DNA of 26,798 nucleotides from Ruminococcaceae bacterium UBA1405 (GCA_002305685.1 DBQB01000015.1:1-26798), one strand, 5' to 3'. Positions 1-7,942 are shown, counted from the stretch's first letter. Program-made: numbers and translations. The notes: a model not told the origin generated them from the letters alone.

Positions 1-63
1 CTACCTAGAAGGGAGCATATCAAAGTCAAGCAACAGCCCCTCTTTTGTGGTTTTTGAGAAAAA
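1..63. other. Left-edge non-coding flank
   Basis: This short stretch lies downstream of the minus-strand chromate-transporter operon. I see no convincing hairpin followed by a T-run on the minus strand, so the operon terminator is either weak or outside the window. No gene is supported here. Confidence 0.4.
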
Positions 64-624
64 TCATAAAACGGTGTACAATACCCCGCCGATTACGCCG
101 CAGCCCAGCATCACATACACCGGGGAGGGCTTCCATTTACGAAGGATAAAGAAGGCTACGGCGAACAGACCCACCGCAATCCAGTTTACATCCGGCAGCG
201 AGACAAACCCTTCCTCTCCAAAAAAAGCCAAAGATAGGATGGAGAGCCCTGCGGAGGCAATCAGCGCCACCACCGCCGGACGAAGTCCTGCCAGGATTCC
301 TTGAATGGATTTGGCGCCGCTGTATTTAAAATAGAGATAGGCCAAGATGGAGACAACGATACACGACGGGGTGATACACCCCACCGTGGCGATTACTGCG
401 CCAGCCAAGCCCGCAATACGGGTACCCACAAAGGTGGCGGAGTTGATGGCGATGGGGCCGGGGGTCATCTCGGCGATGGTGATCAGGTCGGTAAATTCAG
501 TCAGCGTCAGCCAAGGGTGCAGCTCCACCACCTGCTGCTGGATCAGCGGCATAGCAGCGTATCCGCCTCCGATGCTGAAAAGGCCGATTTGAAAAAAGCT
601 CCAGAACAGTTGCAGCAGAATCAT
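64..624 (-). CDS. Chromate transporter family protein, second half of a two-gene CHR pair
   Basis: A 186-residue integral membrane protein of the CHR (ChrA) family, short-chain type, in which two half-size proteins are thought to form one transporter. Family members export chromate or take part in anion transport; the substrate here is not shown by the sequence. Visible signatures are the Gly-rich FSIGGGYAAMPL segment (about residues 16-27), the TPGPIAINSATFVGTRIAG segment (about 54-72) and several hydrophobic stretches spread over the whole length. The start ATG overlaps the stop of the upstream half by 4 bp (ATGA), and GAGGAGG sits 7 bp before it, so translation is probably coupled and the two subunits made in equal amounts. 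The length is normal for a half-size CHR protein. The family is confident; the ion is not. Confidence 0.9.
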   Translation of the reverse strand: MILLQLFWSFFQIGLFSIGGGYAAMPLIQQQVVELHPWLTLTEFTDLITIAEMTPGPIAINSATFVGTRIAGLAGAVIATVGCITPSCIVVSILAYLYFKYSGAKSIQGILAGLRPAVVALIASAGLSILSLAFFGEEGFVSLPDVNWIAVGLFAVAFFILRKWKPSPVYVMLGCGVIGGVLYTVL

Positions 625-1208
625 TTGGCGGCCTCCTCTCCGTTTTTGTTTTCCTTTTTGCTCTCATAAAGGGCAACCAGTCCGCCCAGGATACCGCAGG
701 CCAGAATGATCAGTATCACGTTGACGCCAAAATACCAGGTTGCCAGAAAAGCCCCGATCATGGTAAGGATAGGAATCCATTTCTTTTGCAGGATTACCTT
801 GCCGCCCATATTGATCACCACGTCTACGATGACTGCCGCCACACCCGACTGCATTCCCTTGAGCACGGCGTTTACCACCAGATTGGTGCGAAAGGCGGTA
901 TAGAATGCGGAGATAACGGTGATGATGATCAGCGGCGGAAGCACCGTGCCCAGAATGGAGATCAGCGCCCCCAAAGGCCCTCCGATGCGAAATCCCACCA
1001 AAATCGAGGCGTTTACTGCCACCGCGCCGGGGGATGACTGGGCAATGGCCGCTAGGTTGAGCATTTCATCCTCCTCCAGCCATCCCAGATCGTCCACAAA
1101 GGTTTTCTTCATCAAAGGAATGATCACAAAACCGCCGCCAAAGGTAAAGGCGCTCAGATAAAAGGTAGAGGTAAACAATTTTCGGTACATCGCAAAATTT
1201 CTTGTCAT
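621..1208 (-). CDS. Chromate transporter family protein, first half of a two-gene CHR pair
   Basis: A 195-residue membrane protein paralogous to the next gene and the likely partner half of a CHR-type anion transporter. The family motif appears as FTFGGGFVIIPLMKK (about residues 22-36), followed by AQSSPGAVAVNASILVGFRIGG; in the partner the matching motif reads PGP where this one reads PGA. I chose the ATG at 1208 (MTRNFAMYRK) because AGGAGG lies 6 bp before it; a longer reading frame with 12 more residues starts upstream but has no ribosome-binding site. The gene begins 22 bp after the frameshifted metallophosphoesterase gene, so all three probably share the promoter at 1955-1983. Translation ends inside the start of the second half. 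Confidence 0.9.
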   Translation of the reverse strand: MTRNFAMYRKLFTSTFYLSAFTFGGGFVIIPLMKKTFVDDLGWLEEDEMLNLAAIAQSSPGAVAVNASILVGFRIGGPLGALISILGTVLPPLIIITVISAFYTAFRTNLVVNAVLKGMQSGVAAVIVDVVINMGGKVILQKKWIPILTMIGAFLATWYFGVNVILIILACGILGGLVALYESKKENKNGEEAAK

Positions 1209-1230
1209 AACTTTCCTCCTGTTGCCTCGG

Positions 1231-1903
1231 CTACCGCAGTGCAATCAGCTGCCGGAACACGGCGGTGTGATAGGGCGGTATCCGTTTATCGGCGTGATAG
1301 CAGCCGAAATACCATTGTTTAAACCGGCACTCGCGGCTGATTTCATCAAAGAAAAGGTTGAGCGGATTGGCATGCAGCGACATTTCGTCTTTGGAAAAGT
1401 TTTTTTGCAGCGTGGCAGGGCAATCGTGGGTCACGATATAATCCACCACATTGCGGTACTGCGCCAGCCGCTCTCGGGCCTGTTCCATCTCCTGGGCGTT
1501 GGGAAGCTCCCGCTCCCACCAGGCGCCCTGGGCCTCCCGCTGGTCCATATCCGGGCTTTCTCCTCCGCCCATGGCAAAGATATAATTGCCTTCCAAACGA
1601 AAGATATGTCCCCGGCAAAGCTGAAAGAGGTTTTCGCCCAGTTTTCGGACTTGCCCCCCCATTCCAGTCCTGGGGCGTTACCGCTTCGATGATGTCCAGA
1701 TTGTCATGGGTTCCCTCCACAAAAAGGATGGTATATTTCTGCCTGGAGAGCCATTTTAAGGCCTTCTGCTCCGATTTGTCCCCATTCCAGAAAAATCCAA
1801 AATCGCCGCATACCAGCAGATAATCGCCTTTTTTCAGTTTTTTGAATTCTTTTTGCTGGAAGTCGGCCAGTTCCCCGTGGGTATCTCCTGTAACATAGAT
1901 CAT
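1231..1903 (-). pseudogene. Metallophosphoesterase, frameshifted at a 7-C run
   Basis: Calcineurin-like metallophosphoesterase, about 223 residues if repaired. The first part (MIYVTGDTHGELADF) carries GDTHG at 6-10 and CGDFG at 32-36; the reading frame then breaks at the seven C's at 1654-1660 (plus strand), after DWNGG. Removing one base joins it to QVRKLGENLFQL, which continues through MGGGESPD and VTHDCP to the end. Two normally conserved metal-site positions also differ: the usual GNHD/E reads GTHD (Thr65), and the usual GHYH near the C-terminus reads GCYH. The start ATG has GGAGG 7 bp upstream. It heads the operon with the two chromate-transporter halves. Either the gene is decaying, or the frameshift is a sequencing error in a divergent but intact gene; the altered metal ligands mildly favour decay or changed function. 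Confidence 0.8.
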
Positions 1904-1954
1904 GTATCTGCCTCCGTGTCTTAGCTTGGGGTATAGGATGCCTGGCTGGGATTT

Positions 1955-1983
1955 ATTATACCATTTTCCCGGCGGAATTTCAT
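1955..1983 (-). promoter_or_regulatory. Sigma-A promoter of the metallophosphoesterase/chromate-transporter operon
   Basis: On the minus strand the -10 is a perfect TATAAT (1955-1960) preceded by TGG, an extended -10. A weak -35 (ATGAAA, 4 of 6) lies 17 bp upstream at 1978-1983. Transcription would start around 1948, about 45 bp before the gene start. Confidence 0.6.
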
Positions 1984-2081
1984 CCTGTATGACTCGGATT
2001 TTGTCAAACAGGCGGTAGATTTTCCTCTCAAAATAGAGTAATATGAAAAGGCAAGGGCAAAAAGGAAAGGAATGAGGCGTT

Positions 2082-2684
2082 ATGATTCGAAATATAGTCT
2101 TTGATATGGGACGGGTGTTGCTGCAGTTTGATCCGCTGTTCATCTCCAGCCATTTTACCGAAACTGCCCAGGACGCCCAGTTGCTGGCGGAAAATGTGTT
2201 TCAGAGCGTCTTTTGGGATCTGCTGGACCGGGGGACCATCACCCATCAGCAGTTTCGAGAGATGGCGCGGATGTCCCTTCCTCAGCGGTTGTGGCCCAAT
2301 CTGGACCGCGCTCTGGAGCAGTGGTATCATCATATCCCTGCGGTAGAGGGGATGGAGCCCATCCTTCGCTCCCTCAAGGCCAAAGGGCTGGGACTGTATC
2401 TTCTGACCAACGCCAACATTCAGTTTCACCAGTACCATCAGCAGCTTCCCGCCAGAGAATGCTTTGACGGCATTCTGGTTTCCGCTGACCATAAGATGAT
2501 GAAACCGGAGCCCGCCATCTACCGGCAGCTGGCCCAGCTGTACGCGCTGGAACTCTCCCAATGTCTGTTTGTGGATGACCGCCCGGTCAACATCATCGGC
2601 GCAAAGTTTTGCGGGATGCAGGGGCTGGTGTTTCAGGACGCCCATACCCTGAAAGAAGAACTCCAACAGCTGGGGATTCTTTGA
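2082..2684 (+). CDS. HAD-superfamily hydrolase, subfamily IA (YihX-like)
   Basis: A 200-residue soluble HAD-family hydrolase, most likely a small-molecule phosphatase. Motif I is VFDMGRVL with the nucleophile Asp8; Gly10 stands where many members have the second Asp, as is usual in the YihX/epoxide-hydrolase-N-terminal branch. Motif II is LLTNAN (Thr109), motif III is Lys141 in MMKPEP, and motif IV is FVDDRPVNIIGA (Asp165, Asp166). An alpha-helical cap lies at about 18-85. Characterised YihX relatives dephosphorylate sugar phosphates such as glucose-1-phosphate; the substrate here is not predictable. A purine-rich ribosome-binding stretch (AAAGGAAAGGA) precedes the ATG. The PAS gene follows after 28 bp, suggesting a two-gene transcript. 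I found no convincing promoter in the space shared with the divergent operon. Confidence 0.92.
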   Translation: MIRNIVFDMGRVLLQFDPLFISSHFTETAQDAQLLAENVFQSVFWDLLDRGTITHQQFREMARMSLPQRLWPNLDRALEQWYHHIPAVEGMEPILRSLKAKGLGLYLLTNANIQFHQYHQQLPARECFDGILVSADHKMMKPEPAIYRQLAQLYALELSQCLFVDDRPVNIIGAKFCGMQGLVFQDAHTLKEELQQLGIL

Positions 2685-2712
2685 GAAGGAATTTTTTAGG
2701 AGGAACACAACC

Positions 2713-3063
2713 ATGGATATGACAAACGAACAGATGCTTTCCTACATTCTGGACAGCATCCCCTACCGTGTGGTGTTTGTGGACACCAACCACATCATCC
2801 GCTATCTCAACAAGGAAGCCAGATACCACTACTATGAGGTGCGGGGATACGACAACCTGATCGGAAAATCCATCTTCGAATGCCACAACGAGCGTTCCAA
2901 GGAGGCGCTGATTGCGGCGGTGGAGAAGCTGAAAAACCATGGCAACGAGATTTATCTGGGGGTAAGCGTGCGCAATGAGCGCAAGTATATCAATCCGGTG
3001 CGAAACGAGAAGGGAGAACTGATCGGGTATTTCGAGCGGTTCGAGATGAACCTTCAAAAATAA
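2713..3063 (+). CDS. Single PAS-domain protein
   Basis: A 116-residue protein that is almost entirely one PAS fold, with no output domain, signal peptide or membrane segment. The core reads LDSIPYRVVFVDTNHIIRYLN (about residues 13-33; helix and first strands), then GYDNLIGKSIFECHNE (about 45-60) and the final strands EIYLGVSVRNERKYINPVRN and GYFERFE. It resembles the PAS module found alone, or attached to DUF438, in many Firmicutes. The His in the CHNE turn could be a ligand for a cofactor such as heme, but that is speculation. AGGAGG lies about 9 bp before the start. It probably acts as a small sensor that must signal through a partner protein; the upstream HAD gene is the only co-transcribed candidate. 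The transcript ends at the palindrome right after the stop. Confidence 0.85.
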   Translation: MDMTNEQMLSYILDSIPYRVVFVDTNHIIRYLNKEARYHYYEVRGYDNLIGKSIFECHNERSKEALIAAVEKLKNHGNEIYLGVSVRNERKYINPVRNEKGELIGYFERFEMNLQK

Positions 3064-3067
3064 TTGG

Positions 3068-3109
3068 AACTTAAAAAGACAGGCACAGCTGTGCCTGTCT
3101 TTTTAAGTT
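3068..3109. terminator. Bidirectional intrinsic terminator, perfect 42-bp palindrome
   Basis: A perfect inverted repeat with 21-bp arms centred between 3088 and 3089. The GC-rich middle (GACAGGCACAG and its complement) is flanked by an A-run on the left and a T-run on the right, so it reads as hairpin plus U-tract on both strands. It separates the convergent PAS gene and the CapA-like gene and can stop transcription from both. Confidence 0.92.
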
Positions 3110-3119
3110 TATAGAGCCC

Positions 3120-4472
3120 TTAGGCTGCCTCCTCTTGCTCTGTCTGCGGCGAATCGGTTTCCTCCTGCGAATCCTGAGCCGGGGCGGGGATGGGGATATC
3201 GTCCAGATACTCGTCCCCGATGACGCTCTCCAGCATCTGATGGATATATTCCAGCGAGAAGGCAGGGGTATTCCTCACAACCCCATGGGACTGGGCCAGC
3301 TCCTGGGTGTACTCGCTGAGGGGATACAGCTCCAGATTCTTCTGCCATGCCGTCTCATAATGGGTTACAATGGGGGTCAATACGGGTTTTGAGATGGTGA
3401 CAACGCCGCTGAGCTGTTCCTTCTCAAAGGTGATGCTGAGCACGCCGCCAATCAGATTGTCCCCCGCGCTCTGGGCGGAGATGAAGTTGCCCAGACTGTA
3501 GATGACATAGCCGGTGGATTTTCCATCGGTGGAGGTGAGCTGTTCAATGGGCTGCAGCACATGGGGATGGGTTCCCAAGATGACGTCCGCTCCCCAATCG
3601 ATCAACTGCTGGGCCAGATTACGCTGGGCGTCGGTGACCGAATGGCTGTTTTCCACCCCCCAGTGTACCGACACCAATACCACGTCCGCCAGCTCCCGGG
3701 CTGCCTCGATCTGCTGCTGCATCAGCTCGGTTTCGCTGGTGTAGATGATCCGGTTTTCCGAGGTGGAGGGCAGCATCAGGCCATTGGTATGTTCGGTGAA
3801 GGCCACCAGCGCGAAGGTGATGCCGTTTTTTTCGATGATGCGGGGGGTATTCATGTCCTCCTCGTTGCGGAAGATCCCCGTCACCAAAATGTCCGCCCCT
3901 TCCTCGATTTTGGCGTCCCAGTAATCCAGCGTCGCCTCAATCCCCTTGACCCCTTTATCCAGCGCGTGGTTGTTGGCGTGGGAAATAAGGTTAAAGCCCA
4001 GCGACAGCATGGTATCCCCTACCTGGGTGGGGGAGTTGAACATGGGATAGGAGGAAGGCTCAAACACCTGGGAAGCCAGCAGCGTTTCCTGATTGATAAA
4101 GGCCAGATCAGCGCCCTCCAGCAGAGGCTCCACACGGGAATAGGCGGGATAGAAGTCATACTCTTCCCCCTCGGCGGCCCGGTCTGCGGCCTGAAGATAG
4201 ATGGTGTTGTGGATCAGATTGTCGCCCACCGCCTTAAAGGATACCTGGGTATATACCGGCTGCGGCTCGTCGGGAGCGCTGGGGGCGCTTTCCGACGGTG
4301 TGCTCTGCTGTACAGCGGCGGAAGAGCCGGTGGAAGCGGTGTTTTCTGAGCTGCTTTGGGTGTGAAACTGCTGCTCCAATTCCCGCTGCACTTCCGGGGA
4401 GACCTGACGGGTGCAGCCCAAAAGTGCGGCGCTCACCGCAAGGCAAAGAGCCAAAACACGCAGTTTATTCAT
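3120..4472 (-). CDS. CapA-family lipoprotein (PGA_cap metallophosphoesterase fold)
   Basis: A 450-residue predicted lipoprotein. From the ATG at 4472 it has a signal peptide and a lipobox LLGC with Cys20, then a Ser/Thr/Pro/Gln-rich linker (about 21-75) and a PGA_cap domain. The motifs are KAVGDNLIHN (80-89), NQETLL (127-132), SHANNHALDKG (164-174), VSVHWG (267-272) and GADVILGTHPHVLQP (294-308), which give the His/Asp/Asn metal site of this calcineurin-like family. CapA proteins act outside the membrane in poly-gamma-glutamate capsule production, but many CapA homologues stand alone; no capB or capC is present, so the capsule role is not supported. An ATG at 4484 is an alternative start with its purine box directly adjacent. 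It is the last gene of the four-gene operon. The C-terminus is rich in acidic residues, Gln and Pro. Confidence 0.9.
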   Translation of the reverse strand: MNKLRVLALCLAVSAALLGCTRQVSPEVQRELEQQFHTQSSSENTASTGSSAAVQQSTPSESAPSAPDEPQPVYTQVSFKAVGDNLIHNTIYLQAADRAAEGEEYDFYPAYSRVEPLLEGADLAFINQETLLASQVFEPSSYPMFNSPTQVGDTMLSLGFNLISHANNHALDKGVKGIEATLDYWDAKIEEGADILVTGIFRNEEDMNTPRIIEKNGITFALVAFTEHTNGLMLPSTSENRIIYTSETELMQQQIEAARELADVVLVSVHWGVENSHSVTDAQRNLAQQLIDWGADVILGTHPHVLQPIEQLTSTDGKSTGYVIYSLGNFISAQSAGDNLIGGVLSITFEKEQLSGVVTISKPVLTPIVTHYETAWQKNLELYPLSEYTQELAQSHGVVRNTPAFSLEYIHQMLESVIGDEYLDDIPIPAPAQDSQEETDSPQTEQEEAA

Positions 4473-4518
4473 AGATTGTGTCATCCTTTCCTGACAGAGT
4501 CCTCCGTGACCACCCGGG

Positions 4519-5688
4519 TTAGGAGAGACCGTGGCGTTGACGGTAATCGGCCAACAGCAGATCCACCATTCTGCCATAACTTTTTACGCCATCCGATTGA
4601 TGGTTAATTTTCAGATAAGTATCATTGATGGCATCGGAAACCTCTGCCACCGGACCTTCAAACTGCTGCCAATACCAGTTGTTGTAATCAAAATCCCGGC
4701 GGACGCCCGCGTCATACTGCTGATACAGCGTCAAAAACGCCTCATAATCCTCCGCATACAGGCTGTTCATGCTGTGCAGCAGCGCCAGCATTGCGCCGGA
4801 ATACTGCAGCTCCAGCTGATCCGACGCCATACAGGCCAGATATCCGATAAAATTGGCTTCATCCTCCCGCATAAATCCCCGCAGATGGGCCAGCTCATGG
4901 CACATGGTGGCTGGAATGGTGTAATCCGGCGCCAGGATATTGACGTTGGCCTCAAAGGTGAAGGGGAAAAAGAAGCCGGTGATCTGGGTGTAGGACATCA
5001 GGTAGGAGAAAAGCACCGGTTTGGGCTGGGCGTAGGAACCTTCCAGCACCGGGTAGTTCTGAGAAAGGACGTCAAACGCTTCCTTTGCTTTTTGTGCTGT
5101 TTGGAAGGAGGACTGAGGCAGTGCCGTGACGCCGGAGGCGTCCTCCTGCATGGCCGGGCGCAGGATGTTGACCTGTTCCACCAGCTCGGCGCACAGCGCC
5201 TCCAGCTCCTGCACCGAGGAGGGCCGCACGGTAAGGCCGCTGTAATCGGTAAAGGAGGAACGATTGTAGTTGAGACCGCAGTTGAGCACAAAAAACAGAT
5301 ACAAGACCGAGGCCACCGCCCCTATGGTGGAGAGGAAGGAGACCACCTCAACCGATTTTTTCCGCTGGGTGCTGTGCAGGGAACGGATCAGCCGGATTAC
5401 CAGATAGACTGCCAGCAAGATCAGTCCGATAATACAGAGCTCCGCCAATGAGAAGGGGACCCATCCGGAGAGGGTGGATCCCGGCTGGGAGATGTATTTA
5501 TAAATCTTTAACGCATAGACCTGTTCGGTCCATTGGGGATGGGTTTTCCCCCACCAGGACAGCGCCAGCGCAGCGGGAAACAACAGCAAAAGCCATTGCC
5601 GTTTGCATCGATACGCCCGCACAGCGCCTTGCAGCAGACGTTGTTTGCCCACTGGGTGGTGGACGATGGGATGGTTTAGCTTGGCCAT
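4519..5688 (-). CDS. DUF3810 membrane protein with HExxH zinc-peptidase motif
   Basis: A 389-residue protein with three hydrophobic segments at about 31-46, 80-101 and 118-137, followed by a large extracytoplasmic domain. That domain carries HELAH (264-268) followed by FMREDEANF, in which Glu275 or Glu277 is a plausible third zinc ligand; this is a gluzincin-like arrangement. DUF3810 is a family of unknown function. I infer a membrane-anchored metallopeptidase acting on envelope proteins or peptidoglycan-linked peptides, but no substrate is known. AAAGGAG lies before the ATG. The gene sits 46 bp upstream of the CapA-like gene and 48 bp downstream of the Smr gene, on one strand, consistent with one transcript. 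Confidence 0.88.
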   Translation of the reverse strand: MAKLNHPIVHHPVGKQRLLQGAVRAYRCKRQWLLLLFPAALALSWWGKTHPQWTEQVYALKIYKYISQPGSTLSGWVPFSLAELCIIGLILLAVYLVIRLIRSLHSTQRKKSVEVVSFLSTIGAVASVLYLFFVLNCGLNYNRSSFTDYSGLTVRPSSVQELEALCAELVEQVNILRPAMQEDASGVTALPQSSFQTAQKAKEAFDVLSQNYPVLEGSYAQPKPVLFSYLMSYTQITGFFFPFTFEANVNILAPDYTIPATMCHELAHLRGFMREDEANFIGYLACMASDQLELQYSGAMLALLHSMNSLYAEDYEAFLTLYQQYDAGVRRDFDYNNWYWQQFEGPVAEVSDAINDTYLKINHQSDGVKSYGRMVDLLLADYRQRHGLS

Positions 5689-5736
5689 GAAAAGCTCCTT
5701 TCGGGATAAGGGGGCCGGGTTTGTCCCTATAACGTT

Positions 5737-6093
5737 TCAGAACAGGACCAGCGTGATGCCTTTGTTGCCGCGGGCGTAATCTTTGTCTCGGGAAAGCTCC
5801 GGAATCAGGGCTAGGGCTTTCCTGCCCGACGCGGAGAAGGGAGAAAATTCTTCCCCCGGCACGAATTCCCGGATGATACCCTGCGCCTTCTGGCGCTGCA
5901 GCTGTTCCAGCACCGCCTGCCGGATGGCTCCGCCCTTTCCGGAGGAACCGTATCCATGGATGAGTTTGAGGACTCCCACATTTGTCCGGGCGGAGGATAG
6001 GGCCTGATTCATGCGGACCAGGGCCTGCATCGTGGTGGGATGACCTGCCTCCAGATTGACGGTGCGCATGGAGGTATGGGTTCCTTTTGCCAT
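5737..6093 (-). CDS. Stand-alone Smr-domain protein
   Basis: A 118-residue protein made of one Smr (small MutS-related) domain. The signature is LIHGYGSSGKGGAIR (about residues 44-58), a variant of the HGxGxG motif; Smr domains are known as nucleases acting on DNA or on mRNA of stalled ribosomes. The usual MutS2 partner domains are absent. The start is uncertain: the first ATG lies just 4 bp after the stop of the upstream gene (coupling likely, but no clear ribosome-binding site), whereas Met9 at 6069 has AAAGGA about 11 bp upstream and its MRTVNLEAG beginning looks like the family N-terminus. It lies inside an operon of envelope genes, which is an odd place for a nucleic-acid enzyme and gives no clue to its target. 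Confidence 0.85.
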   Translation of the reverse strand: MAKGTHTSMRTVNLEAGHPTTMQALVRMNQALSSARTNVGVLKLIHGYGSSGKGGAIRQAVLEQLQRQKAQGIIREFVPGEEFSPFSASGRKALALIPELSRDKDYARGNKGITLVLF

Positions 6094-6097
6094 GGCG

Positions 6098-7819
6098 TTA
6101 GGCGGTGATGACGGTAGACGGCACCATCATCAAACAGAACAACAGCGCACAGGCCAGCGCCGGAATCATCCTTCCTCCGCAGTGACGGCGAAAGGCGCCG
6201 GATAACTGGAAGGCGACAACGATGGAGACGATGTTCTGCATCCCCAGCACCGAATCAAACCAAAGGCAGAACAGGATCACCGGCACGATCCGGATACAGC
6301 GGTACAGCATACACACCGCAAAGCCGCCGCCGTTGTCGGTTAGGATATCGCACTCCAGCTCCGCCGCCAAAAATCCGATGGCCAGCATCACGGTAAGGAC
6401 AAAAATCCATCCAAAGGAGGCTCCGCTTAGCTGCGGGATATGTAGGCCGCTATAACCCAAAAATGCAAGGTAGGCGACCAGCGACACGGTGAGGAGCACG
6501 ATGGTGGTGCTCCTCCAGAAGGAGAGCGGTTCTCCCAGCAGCTGAAGGCGGCCTCTGGAGCCGGGCATCAGCCTGAAGCCATAGAGGACCAATGTGACGA
6601 TACCGTATCCTCCCATCATGACGACAGGGGCGGAGACTTCCAGCGCATCCCCCAGCGGCAGCAGCCAGAGCACCAGCCACAACAGCAGCGCGACAATCGC
6701 GGCGGGGAGCCAAAGGCCTAAGCGGATCAGTAAGGCCCGCCAGGGATATACCGAAATGCCGCACCCCTCGCTCTCAGGGGAAGGATACCGGTTCCAGGTC
6801 AGGATCATCGAGAACAGACTGACTCCCAGCAGGCTTACGGCTGCCAGCAGCCAGCAGATCAACCGGATCATGGGAAAGATGGTGGTGGAGGATACGCTAC
6901 GCATATTAGCCTTAGAGCGGGCCCAGTCCTTCACCGCCACCGAGACGGTGTTGGTTTGCATCTGGAAAGAGTGATGCTGGCTGACGCTGCGGTCAAAGGA
7001 CAAAAATGGATTCAGCAGCTGATCGACGATGGTGGCATCCTCGCTGAGCGCCGTCTGTGCGGCAATGAGAGAGTAGGTGACGTTGCCGCTGGAGACCGAG
7101 GAAATTCCATCGCCGGTACCAAGGGCGGGGAGCGCGCTGCTTGCCGTAAGCTTTTGATACAGTGCACCCACCGAATCGGGGGGCACCACCTCATCCTGCT
7201 CGATTCCAATCAGCGCCAGGGGGACCGAGATGGAGGAGGTGTTCAGCGCTGCCGTCCATCCGCCGGAACGATCGTCGCGGGGCTGCAGATAGGGAGATGG
7301 GTTGGGCTGCTCCCCCAGAGAGAGGTCGGGGGACACCAGCACCGCTCCCCGGATTTCCGGTTTCTGCTCCGCGATCCATTTCAGCAGATTTCTGCCGCCG
7401 ATTCCGTGTCCGATCACCAGAATCTGCTGCGGCTCCAGTCTGGACTGCCGCTGAAAAATATCCAGCGCATTGGAGAGGGAACCGGACAGCCCATCCGATT
7501 CCAGCCAGTCTTTCTCAAGTTTGCTGCCGGCAAAGCCGTGTCCGCTGTAATCCAGCGTGAGAACATGGGCGCCGCTGTTATAAAATTCCTGGGCGATGCT
7601 TTTGAGTGCCGACAGATCTTCATCGGGATTTCCCACAATCATTACGCCCAGATCCCGGGTACCCTCATACCATCCTCCATAAATTTCCTGTCCCTCCTGG
7701 GAGGAGATGACGATTGGCTGACTTTTCTGAAATATGGGGAAATGAAGCCCGAAAAGGGCGATCACAGTTCCCAGAAGCAGTGCAAGAAACATCCACTGGA
7801 AAAATCTCACCACCCGCAA
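6098..7819 (-). CDS. Membrane-bound alpha/beta-hydrolase-like protein lacking the nucleophile Ser
   Basis: A 573-residue protein with an N-terminal membrane anchor (about 8-26), an alpha/beta-hydrolase domain (about 35-285) and about seven or eight membrane segments from 317 to the end. The fold shows in VLTLDYSGHGFAGSK (86-100), the elbow VIGHGIGG (135-142) and GIEQDEVVPP (205-214), with Asp209 a likely acid and His282/283 a candidate base. At the elbow, where Ser is expected (GxSxG), the codon is GGA for Gly139, so the standard mechanism is not available. The start is TTG with AAAGGAG 10 bp upstream; no ATG fits. It is the first gene of the operon with Smr, DUF3810 and CapA-like genes, 4 bp from the next. 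The hydrolase domain would lie outside the cell membrane. Function is unknown; it may be a pseudoenzyme or use another nucleophile. Confidence 0.82.
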   Translation of the reverse strand: MRVVRFFQWMFLALLLGTVIALFGLHFPIFQKSQPIVISSQEGQEIYGGWYEGTRDLGVMIVGNPDEDLSALKSIAQEFYNSGAHVLTLDYSGHGFAGSKLEKDWLESDGLSGSLSNALDIFQRQSRLEPQQILVIGHGIGGRNLLKWIAEQKPEIRGAVLVSPDLSLGEQPNPSPYLQPRDDRSGGWTAALNTSSISVPLALIGIEQDEVVPPDSVGALYQKLTASSALPALGTGDGISSVSSGNVTYSLIAAQTALSEDATIVDQLLNPFLSFDRSVSQHHSFQMQTNTVSVAVKDWARSKANMRSVSSTTIFPMIRLICWLLAAVSLLGVSLFSMILTWNRYPSPESEGCGISVYPWRALLIRLGLWLPAAIVALLLWLVLWLLPLGDALEVSAPVVMMGGYGIVTLVLYGFRLMPGSRGRLQLLGEPLSFWRSTTIVLLTVSLVAYLAFLGYSGLHIPQLSGASFGWIFVLTVMLAIGFLAAELECDILTDNGGGFAVCMLYRCIRIVPVILFCLWFDSVLGMQNIVSIVVAFQLSGAFRRHCGGRMIPALACALLFCLMMVPSTVITA

Positions 7820-7874
7820 CGATAAACAACTCCTTTGCTGTGCTCAACTGCCGATTTTATACAGATACCCCTCC

Positions 7875-7892
7875 ATATTCCCCAAGGAATAT
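7875..7892. repeat. Inverted repeat ATATTCC-CCAA-GGAATAT in the hydrolase operon leader
   Basis: Perfect 7-bp arms (7875-7881 and 7886-7892) around a 4-base loop, about 55 bp upstream of the TTG start and downstream of the candidate -10. It could be an operator or a small RNA hairpin; nothing identifies its ligand. Confidence 0.4.
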
Positions 7893-7942
7893 TCTAGTTT
7901 TTGACGTTTTTTGTGGGGATATGGCGGCGGTGTGATGTGAAC

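Noticed and set aside
1651..1662. Programmed ribosomal frameshifting at the metallophosphoesterase G7 run
   Set aside because: The run is not a known efficient slippery heptamer arrangement with a stimulator, and a matching run breaks an unrelated gene, so error, slippage in DNA or decay is simpler.
3120..4472. Poly-gamma-glutamate capsule locus
   Set aside because: Only a CapA-type lipoprotein is present; CapB, CapC and CapE are absent from the neighbourhood, and lone CapA homologues are common.
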